64,000 nt of DNA from contig NZ_JAIOAP010000010.1 in NCBI RefSeq assembly GCF_021190915.1, positions 1 to 64,000 of the forward strand, read 5' to 3'. The stretch comes from Cohnella silvisoli (GTDB lineage Bacteria > Bacillota > Bacilli > Paenibacillales > Paenibacillaceae). Shown in pieces: positions 41,854-49,204 of this stretch; the stretch's first letter is position 1; each line of letters starts with the position of its first letter. The notes under the pieces are model-generated. The model saw only the letters and a program-made list of their open reading frames with translations. It made no database searches and was not told the DNA's origin. A program made the position numbers and the translations under genes.

Positions 41854-43757
41854 GCAGGAAACAACTCGAACTGTCTTTCTTCGGTGAGTTGAGCGGATTG
41901 GATAGCGGTTTGGATATGGTTTGCGGCATGCTCGGCATGAAGCGTACGGACAGCGGAGGCATATCGGTAACGTTGGAGCGAACGGAAGAAGCGATCTTGA
42001 TTGTGGAATTCGACGGTGTTGGCGCGAGGATAAAATACGCCCAGATAAGCCATTTATTTCGGGCGATCGGGCTAATGGCGGAATCCGTTAAATCGGACAA
42101 GCCCATTGAAATTCGAGAAGAGCCGCAGTTCGATACGGTTGGCGTCATGATCGATTGTTCCCGCAATGCGGTACCGAAGACGGAAAGCGTGAAGGAACTT
42201 CTGCGTTATATGGCCCTGATGGGGATGAATTCACTCATGCTATATACAGAGGATACTTATTCTGTGGAGAGCGAGCCGTACTTCGGCTACATGCGGGGCA
42301 AATATACGCAGGAGCAATTAAAGGAATGCGACGATTACGCCGCAGAGTTGGGAATCGAAATGATTCCTTGTATCCAGACGCTTGCCCACTTGGAGCAGTT
42401 TCTTAAGTGGGAGGCGGCATCTCTCTTGAGAGATACGCAGGACGTACTTCTGGCAGGCAACGATTTAACTTACGAATTTATAGAAAGCTTGGTAGATGCA
42501 GCATCGCGAAGCTTTCGTAGTAAGCGCATACATATTGGGATGGACGAGGCGCACGGATTGGGGCGCGGCCGTTCTCTCGATCTCTATGGCTACCGTAATA
42601 GATTCGAATTAATGAATGAACATTTATCCAAGGTGATGGAAATTACGTCGGCTTATGGCTTGCAACCGATGATCTGGAGCGATATGTACTTCAGGATCGG
42701 TTCTGCGGCGAATGACTATTATGATTTGGATGCCGATATCGAAGAAGCTCATGCCAAGCGTATACCTCGGGAAGCGAAGCTCGTCTATTGGGATTATTAT
42801 CATTACGAGCAAGAGTTCTATGAGGCAATGATACGAATGCACCGTCAACTCGGCTCCGTTCCGGTAATTGCCGGAGGCATATGGACATGGGTCGGAATGT
42901 GCACCCATTACGGCCGTACGATGAAATGCTCCAATGCGGCTCTGCAAGCAGGTAAGCAAGAGGGGGTAAGGGAAGTATTCGCTACGATGTGGGGCGATAA
43001 CGGAGCGGAAAACAATCTATGGTCCATACTTCCGGGAATGCAATTATATGCCGAACACGCTTTCTCCAAAGTATTGGACGAGCAACGATTGAAACAAAGA
43101 ACGAGCTTCTGCACGGGGATTCCTTACGATCATTATATGAATTTAGAAATGCTGGACGATATTCCGGGTTTGCCGGCGGATCACGGAGATTTCTCCAACC
43201 CATCCAAATATTTATTATGGCAAGATGCACTGTTGGGGCTGTTTGACAAACACATAGAAAATCTAGATGTTTCGGGGCATTATGGAAGGCTTGCGGATCT
43301 TTATAGCGATCAAGCAACTAATAGCCAAGACGCGAAACGTCTATTTGAGCTTCCTGCCCGATTAAGCGATGTTCTTGCGCTGAAAGCCGATTTGGGAATA
43401 CGTATTAAACGCGCCTATGATTCAGGAGATCGCGGAATATTGGAGCAAATCGCTTCAAACGAGCTGCCACAATTGTTGCTCAAGGTTGAAGCTTTAAGAA
43501 TCGCTCATCGCGAACAATGGATGGGAACGAATAAGCCTCAAGGGTGGGAAGTATTGGATATCCGTTACGGGGGCCTGACAGCTAGATTGAGAACGGCGAA
43601 GGATCGGATAACGGACTATTTGGAAGGGGGTGTTTCGCGCATAGAGGAATTGGACGAGCAGAGATTGTATTTTGACGACAGGGAAAGACGAGGTGGAGCG
43701 GGAACGGACTATTTTACGACGTATCATCGGATTGCGAGTGCTGGAGCTTTCGTTTAA
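41850..43757 (+). CDS. GH20 beta-N-acetylhexosaminidase-like glycosidase
   Basis: 635 aa, no signal peptide, cytosolic. An N-terminal alpha/beta domain (about 1-95) is followed by a TIM barrel with the GH20 signature HIGMDEAH (near 227-234), where the D-E pair is the catalytic Asp and acid/base Glu; W in GGIWTWVG and MWGDNGAENN also fit the active site. The last 200 residues are helical. GH20 enzymes release N-acetylglucosamine or N-acetylgalactosamine from glycan ends. Coupled to the permease upstream by an ATGA overlap, it should act on oligosaccharides brought in by this importer. Confidence 0.87.
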   Translation: MSRKQLELSFFGELSGLDSGLDMVCGMLGMKRTDSGGISVTLERTEEAILIVEFDGVGARIKYAQISHLFRAIGLMAESVKSDKPIEIREEPQFDTVGVMIDCSRNAVPKTESVKELLRYMALMGMNSLMLYTEDTYSVESEPYFGYMRGKYTQEQLKECDDYAAELGIEMIPCIQTLAHLEQFLKWEAASLLRDTQDVLLAGNDLTYEFIESLVDAASRSFRSKRIHIGMDEAHGLGRGRSLDLYGYRNRFELMNEHLSKVMEITSAYGLQPMIWSDMYFRIGSAANDYYDLDADIEEAHAKRIPREAKLVYWDYYHYEQEFYEAMIRMHRQLGSVPVIAGGIWTWVGMCTHYGRTMKCSNAALQAGKQEGVREVFATMWGDNGAENNLWSILPGMQLYAEHAFSKVLDEQRLKQRTSFCTGIPYDHYMNLEMLDDIPGLPADHGDFSNPSKYLLWQDALLGLFDKHIENLDVSGHYGRLADLYSDQATNSQDAKRLFELPARLSDVLALKADLGIRIKRAYDSGDRGILEQIASNELPQLLLKVEALRIAHREQWMGTNKPQGWEVLDIRYGGLTARLRTAKDRITDYLEGGVSRIEELDEQRLYFDDRERRGGAGTDYFTTYHRIASAGAFV

Positions 43758-43923
43758 TTCAACCTTCAGTTAGGACGGAACTGTTCGATCGCATGAAAAA
43801 TCTCAATAATATATCAAGTCTATCGCTTTGCTGAAAAACTAGCAAAGTAAGTAATGGAACCAGCATTTGATTGGAAACGCCAAAATAGCTGTTAGTGCTT
43901 TATTGCAGTACGGATGCCACATT

Positions 43924-43972
43924 AATAGGGGCTGTCCCATAAGGTCGTAAATGACCTTAGGGAGCCCCTATT
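43924..43972. other. Left-end hairpin of Rpn element copy 2
   Basis: A 10-bp perfect outer stem AATAGGGGCT/AGCCCCTATT, then TCCC/GGGA and AAGGTC/GACCTT helices. It is much longer than the hairpin of copy 1 but in the same place next to the rpn stop codon. Confidence 0.7.
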
Positions 43973-43988
43973 CTCTGGAATTTTTTAA

Positions 43989-44978
43989 TTATTTCAGGAA
44001 CTCTGCTCTGGATAATCCCGTAGCCTTCTCAATCATTTCAATGTTTATTCCTAATGATAGTAGGTTCTTAGCTGTTTCAAGTTTCCCTTCACGCAAACCT
44101 TCTTGCAGGCCTTCTTGGATACCTTTCTGCAGGCCTTCTTGGATACCTTTCTGCAGGCCTTCTTGGATACCTTTCTGCAGGCCTTCTTGGATACCTTTCT
44201 GTAAGCCTATCTGCAAGCCTATTCGCTCGCCTTCCTCGATACCCTTTTTCATTCCCGACCGTTTAGCGGCAGACATAGCGCTGTTATGCTCAATTAGCGC
44301 TTCCTCGCGGGCTTCATACAGACGTAACGTCTCTTCATCGCTGCTTAACCGAAGCAGGCGTTCCTCTGCAGACTTAATCGTTGAATCCATCGCGATCAAC
44401 TCCTCTAATTGTTGTTTAGTAACCTTCTCATCTAGAAATAATAGCCAGCGGTGGAGCGGATTATTCAAATCATGCTTCGTACTGCGAAATTTGGGACACT
44501 CGAGGAAATGGACTTCCAGAACGTCCGTCAGCATGAAATCCCGTGTGGTATCTTCATATAAGTGAAATGTGCTGTGGAATTGCGTGAGCGGTAAATAAGA
44601 GAAATCTAAAATATTTATGGCAACTGTTTTCTTTAAGAGCTCGTAATCGTGCCCCTCTTTAATGGAGCTGACGTACATTTTTCCCAGATAGAAAAGGGTG
44701 CGTTTATCCATGGCATGCTCGCGTTCAATTTGCACTTCGAGATCGATTTGCTCTTGGTCTGCCGTTTCGCAGCGAACATCAAGGCGTCCGCTCTTGCCAT
44801 CGATGACCTCTTTGACCAATTCTTTGTTTTCAATGACCGTCACGTTAACGATCTTCTTTTCATCCACAGGATGAAGGATCGCGTTTAGTAAAGCAATGAG
44901 CAAGTGTTTACTTTCGTTCTCTCCGAATAGCCTCTTGAATAGAAAATCATTTTTTGGTTTCAGCCGGTGAGCGATCAT
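43989..44978 (-). CDS. Rpn-family PD-(D/E)XK nuclease / putative transposase, copy 2
   Basis: 329 aa. Same catalytic residues as copy 1 (GRLDVR and LEVQIE). ATG 44978 follows GAGGAGAG. It differs in two ways: the first 50 codons are diverged (ENESKHLLIALLNAILHPVD against ETESKQLLISLLNAILHPID in copy 1), and its C-terminal tail holds four tandem GLQKGIQE units instead of one. From about 44221 to 44835 the DNA differs from copy 1 (34940-35555) at only a handful of positions. That mosaic suggests gene conversion between copies. Confidence 0.86.
   Translation of the reverse strand: MIAHRLKPKNDFLFKRLFGENESKHLLIALLNAILHPVDEKKIVNVTVIENKELVKEVIDGKSGRLDVRCETADQEQIDLEVQIEREHAMDKRTLFYLGKMYVSSIKEGHDYELLKKTVAINILDFSYLPLTQFHSTFHLYEDTTRDFMLTDVLEVHFLECPKFRSTKHDLNNPLHRWLLFLDEKVTKQQLEELIAMDSTIKSAEERLLRLSSDEETLRLYEAREEALIEHNSAMSAAKRSGMKKGIEEGERIGLQIGLQKGIQEGLQKGIQEGLQKGIQEGLQKGIQEGLQEGLREGKLETAKNLLSLGINIEMIEKATGLSRAEFLK
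44111..44206. repeat. 24-bp coding tandem repeat, four units
   Basis: The unit begins CTTCTTGGATACC and ends TTTCTGCAGGC (24 bp), present at 44111, 44135, 44159 and 44183, the last slightly changed. On the minus strand it encodes GLQKGIQE four times in the rpn tail. Copy 1 has a single unit, so this tract expands and contracts in multiples that keep the frame. Confidence 0.92.
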
Positions 44979-45034
44979 TGGTTTTCTCTCCTCAGTATAA
45001 CATCATCCATAGTTGATGTGCAGAACATGAAAAA

Positions 45035-45073
45035 GCCGCTATGTTCTTCCCAAGTCAGGGGAGAACATGCGGC
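45035..45073. other. Right-end hairpin of Rpn element copy 2
   Basis: GCCGC-T-ATGTTCT-TCCC / GGG-AGAACAT-GCGGC. The outer GCCGC/GCGGC arms equal copy 1, but the inner helix has a different, still complementary sequence, i.e. structure is kept while sequence changes. Minus-strand reading ends in TTTTT. Confidence 0.68.
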
Positions 45074-45195
45074 GTGTGCTTCACATCCGAATATGGTTTT
45101 CGTGGTTTATTGTAGCAGTTGTCAATTTTCATATCAAGGCTAAATTGACCATAAAGGACGTTCTAGAATTGTTGGAATCGGAATATTGTTTAAAA

Positions 45196-45226
45196 TTCAT
45201 ATGTATGAATTAATTATTCATATGAA
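45196..45226. promoter_or_regulatory. Putative IclR operators before the secreted glycosidase-like gene
   Basis: TTCATATGTATGAA (45196-45209) and TTCATATGAA (45217-45226) resemble the TTCACAAATGTGAA site before iclR. They lie 28-58 bp upstream of the start codon. Confidence 0.45.
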
Positions 45227-45253
45227 AAATATTTAATAAAGGAGTGATAAACA

Positions 45254-47950
45254 ATGAAGTCGGAAAAAGTATGGGGAAAAATAAAACGATTTATTTTTTT
45301 ATCCATGTCGCTTTTGACAGTCTTCTTTGGGACTTCTTATGCCAGCGCATCCGGAACCGGATCATTCGAAGTAGGAGGCTTTTGGCAGCCGCCTATCTAT
45401 GTGGGAGCAGATTATAACACCAATGCGAATTGGACAAATATAGCTGCTGCTAACATTGATGTCATGACGGGAGTCAGGATGTGGGCGGGTACGATGAATA
45501 AGGCTGCTAACGAAACCGGCATTGCCAACAGTTATGCCAACAATGTAAAACTCCAGGTATCAGATGAGAATATAACAGGTAAACTTGTATATTCTGCAGT
45601 TGATATCGCAGCCTTGCAAACGGCTCTGACCCCTTATAAAAACGATTCGCGTGTGACAGGTATTCATATCGTGGACGAACCGACGGCCTATCAGATGGAA
45701 GGCTTCGCCAATGCTTATAAACAGGCTAAGGCATTTGCTCCTAACATTGATTACTATGTCAACATGTTGCCTAACGTAACGGATGAAAGAGTTCAAGCAC
45801 CTTATGGTAAATTATTTCTATCCAATTCGGGCGCTCAAGGCAGCAGCTCTAGCGTAACTTCGACTCATAGTTTGGGGCAGACGATTACGATACCTGCAGG
45901 CACCCAATATCTTGATGGAGTTGACCTGTATATTGATGCGACCCAGTGGTCCTCGAGTGAAATGTTGATCCTAAGACTTTGGGATAGTCCGGCCAAATCT
46001 CTTCTCTTGAGTGAAGCGCTCGCTCTCGGGACTGGTAATAACAAGGACCCGGATTATTATCATTACTTTCAACTAAGCAAAACAGTAACGCCGCTATCCA
46101 CGTATTACCTGGAGTTGGTTCATACGGGGGGAGGCAATAATTCAATTGGCGGTATTTCACGTTCCAGTACTAATGTCTATATGGGCGGCGCTGCTTATGA
46201 GAATGGCGTTGCCCAATCGTATGATTTCTTTTTCAGGCTGTATACCACTCGCGATAATCAAGGCTCGAATTATGAGAACTATTTAGATGATTGGATTCAA
46301 TATAGCGGAGCGAATTATATACTCTATGATAATTATAATTTTCTATTTGGTTCATCCGATAATCCAAGTTACTTTCAGAATGCAGAGTTAGTTCGCAGCC
46401 GGGGTTTGGCTAATGATGTGCTTTACGGCGGATTTGTGCAAAGCCTCGATGGCGACACAAGGACTGTAACGATGGACATGATGAGGTGGAATGTTTATAC
46501 CTTATTGACCTATGGATCCAAGAAACTGAATTGGTATACCTATTGGCGTCCGGATCCAAGCTCGTCTTTTATCGGAACCCCTGTCGATGACGATGGGACA
46601 CTCCTTCCCCGCTATACTCAAATTCAGACGCTAAACTCTGAGATGCGCAAGCTTGGAGGAACGCTGAAGGATTTGACTTCCTTGCGTGTATATCATACAG
46701 GGACTACACTTCCGCTGGGTACGAAAGCTCTGCCGCCTAATTTTTTTGTCAAGCCGACCGATTTAACGCAACCGATAATTATTGGCTACTTCACAAACGC
46801 TAGTGGCCGCAAATACGTCATGCTAACCAATCGAGATTATACTGCGAGTAAAACACTTAACTTTAATTTCAGCCCGAACCCGGCTTTGATCACGGAAATA
46901 TCCAAGACAACCGGTTTGGAAGTAAGTGTAGCCGGCTACAATTCCGCAACAGGAATAATGAATATTACCCTCAGTCCGGGTGAAGGACGTTTGTTTGCCA
47001 TGCCAAGTGGATTTTCTCCGAATCTTAACTTAGCCACCGAAGCAACAGTGACTGCCACAAGCTCCTTAGAAAGCTCGAATACAGGATGGGGCAAGCAACT
47101 GGTAAATGATGACCAACGCAATACAGTTGCGGGTGCTCTAGGATGGCAAAGCAATAGTAATGTTGCTGCTAATCACACCGAATCTATTACAGTAGACCTA
47201 GGCGTTGCGACTACAGTTGGCGAGGTCGACTTGTTTCCGCGCAACGATGCAGGAAATGTCGGCAACGGGTTTCCGATTGACTTCACAATCAAAGTTGCAA
47301 CAAATTCTTCTGGTCCGTGGACGACGGTTGTAACAAAAACAGGCTATCCTCTACCCGGGAATATCAGTCAATGGTTCTCATTCACCCCCGTAACAGCAAG
47401 ATATGTGAAGTTTGAAGCAACGAATCTAAGAGTTAATGCCGGTGAGTACCGTTTGCAATTAACCGAGTTTGAGGTTTATGCTGCCCCCAATTATGCTAAA
47501 GGTTCGCTTGTAACCTCGACAAGCTCCGTAGAAAATGCGAATTGGGGTGTAGCTAAATCAGCCGATTTAACGCGAAATTCGGTAACCGGATTAATGGGCT
47601 GGGCCAGCAATAGCAATGCGGGCATCAATCATACGGAATCTATTTCGTTCGATATGCAAACGACGAGAACGATCAGCAAGGTCGATTTGTATCCAATTAA
47701 CAATATTGGGAACGTAGGTTCAGGTTTTCCGATTAATTTTACGGTTCAAGCAGCGGCCAATTCCGGAGGTCCTTGGACGACGGTTGTCACCCGAACGGGA
47801 TATGCATTGCCGCCTGGTTTAGTGCAGAGCTTCACATTTGGCGCACAGTCCGCTAGGTATGTCAAAGTGGTGGGAACAAGCCTGAGAAAAATTACATCTG
47901 AGCCAGGCCAGCCCTATCGCATGCAGTTTGCCGAGGTTGAAATTCACTAG
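45254..47950 (+). CDS. Secreted glycosidase-like protein with inserted beta-sandwich and two F5/8C (discoidin) domains
   Basis: 898 aa. A signal peptide (about 1-32) leads into a split TIM-barrel-like domain: the first part has TGIHIVDEPTAYQMEGF (Asp-Glu in a typical acid position, about residue 140) and DYYVNMLPNV; the second resumes at NYENYLDDWIQYSGANYILYD. Between them (about 190-345) sits a beta-sandwich-like insert (SLGQTITIPAGTQYLDGVDLYI...FFRLYTT). The C-terminus has two discoidin-type domains (about 590-745 and 746-898), each with LxNLA/YAKG-type starts and GWxSNS motifs, known as glycan binders. No sortase motif or S-layer domain is visible. No GH family could be named. GGAGTGAT precedes ATG. 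Confidence 0.72.
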   Translation: MKSEKVWGKIKRFIFLSMSLLTVFFGTSYASASGTGSFEVGGFWQPPIYVGADYNTNANWTNIAAANIDVMTGVRMWAGTMNKAANETGIANSYANNVKLQVSDENITGKLVYSAVDIAALQTALTPYKNDSRVTGIHIVDEPTAYQMEGFANAYKQAKAFAPNIDYYVNMLPNVTDERVQAPYGKLFLSNSGAQGSSSSVTSTHSLGQTITIPAGTQYLDGVDLYIDATQWSSSEMLILRLWDSPAKSLLLSEALALGTGNNKDPDYYHYFQLSKTVTPLSTYYLELVHTGGGNNSIGGISRSSTNVYMGGAAYENGVAQSYDFFFRLYTTRDNQGSNYENYLDDWIQYSGANYILYDNYNFLFGSSDNPSYFQNAELVRSRGLANDVLYGGFVQSLDGDTRTVTMDMMRWNVYTLLTYGSKKLNWYTYWRPDPSSSFIGTPVDDDGTLLPRYTQIQTLNSEMRKLGGTLKDLTSLRVYHTGTTLPLGTKALPPNFFVKPTDLTQPIIIGYFTNASGRKYVMLTNRDYTASKTLNFNFSPNPALITEISKTTGLEVSVAGYNSATGIMNITLSPGEGRLFAMPSGFSPNLNLATEATVTATSSLESSNTGWGKQLVNDDQRNTVAGALGWQSNSNVAANHTESITVDLGVATTVGEVDLFPRNDAGNVGNGFPIDFTIKVATNSSGPWTTVVTKTGYPLPGNISQWFSFTPVTARYVKFEATNLRVNAGEYRLQLTEFEVYAAPNYAKGSLVTSTSSVENANWGVAKSADLTRNSVTGLMGWASNSNAGINHTESISFDMQTTRTISKVDLYPINNIGNVGSGFPINFTVQAAANSGGPWTTVVTRTGYALPPGLVQSFTFGAQSARYVKVVGTSLRKITSEPGQPYRMQFAEVEIH

Positions 47951-48002
47951 AAGTCAATAATCGTTGGACAATTTTATTGGAATTGGATAAAATGAGGGGG
48001 GA

Positions 48003-48016
48003 TTCACAAATGTGAA
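48003..48016. promoter_or_regulatory. IclR operator (best palindrome)
   Basis: TTCACA-AA-TGTGAA, a perfect 6+2+6 palindrome 27 bp before the iclR start; suited to autorepression. Confidence 0.6.
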
Positions 48017-48042
48017 TTCAATTCGGTAAAAGGGTGATCAAA

Positions 48043-48849
48043 TTGGAAAAAAATTCTCCAAAAGTTAAGTCCGCCGACCGTGTTCTTGATATTTTTGAGC
48101 TTTTTACAGGTGGAACAGACACATATAATCTAACGGAAATATCCAAAAATCTCAAAATGCCTCCAAGCAGTACCTACGGTATATTACAAAACATGCTAAA
48201 TCGCGGATATTTGGAGGTGGATAAATCAGGGAAGCAATTCAGAATTGGGTATAAGCTATTTATGATCCAAAACAGATATACTCAGGGCACAAGCCTGAGC
48301 GATGAATTTTATCAGATTGCCGAGAAAATAGTCGATGATCTCAACGAAACGGTAAGTTTGTCGGTTCGGAAGGACAATCAGCTTCATTACATCGGAGAAA
48401 AAGTGAGCTCGCAAGCTTTGCGCTATACACCGAATCAGGGAGATGCGCTTTCGCTGCATGCTACTGCATCCGGGAAAATATTGCTGGCCAATCTAACGAT
48501 AGAGGAACTGCGGGTGCTGTATCCGACGAATCAATTGGATCAGGTCACTGATAAAACCATAAGCAATTTTGACGATTTGTTAATCGAGTTGGAGAAAGTA
48601 AAAAGTACCGGGATAGGCTACAATATTGGTGAAACTGTAAGCGGCGTACATTGCTTGGCATGTGGAGTATATGATCAGAATAATGAGGTCGTTGCGTCAA
48701 TTAGTATTTCCATGCCAACAGTGCGGATTACTGATGCTACTTGGGCTAAGGCCCATTATTGGATGGAACGTGCAAGCTTTGAACTCAGTCGCAAGGTTTA
48801 CAATAATATCAGCCGAACTCATGTTAATGAAATATTTTCTCCTGTTTGA
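48043..48849 (+). CDS. IclR-family transcriptional regulator
   Basis: 268 aa. N-terminal winged HTH (about 8-75; LTEISKNLKMPPSSTYGILQNMLNRGYLE) and a C-terminal IclR effector domain (about 85-260; LHATASGKILLAN, GETVSGVHCLACGVYD). IclR proteins bind small acids or aromatic and sugar-derived ligands. TTG 48043 is preferred, about 8 nt after AAAGGGTG; GTG 48034 has no spacer. It is embedded between the secreted glycosidase-like gene and the DUF4838 genes, and TTCA-type palindromes before each of these units make it their probable regulator. Confidence 0.86.
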   Translation: MEKNSPKVKSADRVLDIFELFTGGTDTYNLTEISKNLKMPPSSTYGILQNMLNRGYLEVDKSGKQFRIGYKLFMIQNRYTQGTSLSDEFYQIAEKIVDDLNETVSLSVRKDNQLHYIGEKVSSQALRYTPNQGDALSLHATASGKILLANLTIEELRVLYPTNQLDQVTDKTISNFDDLLIELEKVKSTGIGYNIGETVSGVHCLACGVYDQNNEVVASISISMPTVRITDATWAKAHYWMERASFELSRKVYNNISRTHVNEIFSPV

Positions 48850-48900
48850 GAGGCTTTCGCGTTAGACAAAGAATGTTCGAATGGAATCCTAATCTAATTT

Positions 48901-48938
48901 GGAATAACCTGAATTCGGTATATATCTCAGGTTGTTCC
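48901..48938 (+). terminator. Stem-loop after iclR
   Basis: GGAATAACCTGA pairs with TCAGGTTGTTCC (one G-U) around a 14-nt loop. A-rich then T-rich sequence follows rather than a clean T-run, so it is a likely but imperfect terminator. No gene is visible between 48850 and 49204; the rest of that gap holds operators and a promoter. Confidence 0.6.
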
Positions 48939-49050
48939 AAAAAATATTTTAAATGATCGATTATTTGTGCTTTTCCCCTGTTGTCCATCCGATTAAAACC
49001 CTCATATTGACTATTGCTGGCTCTTCAAATTTAGTATCCCTTCATTTAAA

Positions 49051-49083
49051 TTCATATTTGAGAAAAAAATTCACAAATGAGAA
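49051..49083. promoter_or_regulatory. Pair of putative IclR operators before the cytosolic DUF4838 gene
   Basis: TTCATATTTGAGAA (49051-49064) and TTCACAAATGAGAA (49070-49083), 19 bp apart from start to start, both related to the palindrome at 48003. They sit just upstream of the -35. Confidence 0.5.
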
Positions 49084-49090
49084 AAAATCA

Positions 49091-49119
49091 TTGACACTCA
49101 AATTGCGGTAACTTACAAT
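49091..49119 (+). promoter_or_regulatory. Promoter of the DUF4838 genes
   Basis: TTGACA (49091-49096), exactly 17 bp, TACAAT (49114-49119). The putative IclR sites end 7 bp before the -35, a position compatible with activation or repression. Confidence 0.68.
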
Positions 49120-49204
49120 ACAACTAAATCAGCAATCTATATTATATCGCCTTGCATGTAAGCGTTTTTTTTTAACTTGCAAGTATGAGATGGGGTTTTC
49201 TATC

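Larger units (their letters stand above)
43830..45122 (-). mobile_element. Rpn-type element, copy 2 (proposed extent)
   Basis: Direct repeat of copy 1, same orientation, about 9.2 kb downstream. Shared left end GCTGAAAAACTAG and right end around TAGCAGTTG. The left end itself forms a CTTTGCT/AGCAAAG hairpin in this copy. No target-site duplication was identified. Confidence 0.45.

Noticed and set aside
44111..44206. Regular short repeats that might suggest a CRISPR array
   Set aside because: Units are contiguous 24-bp tandem copies without spacers and lie in frame inside the rpn gene.
34669..45122. Calling the whole region a composite transposon
   Set aside because: No inverted ends or target-site duplications were found outside the two Rpn copies; direct repeats alone do not show joint transposition.
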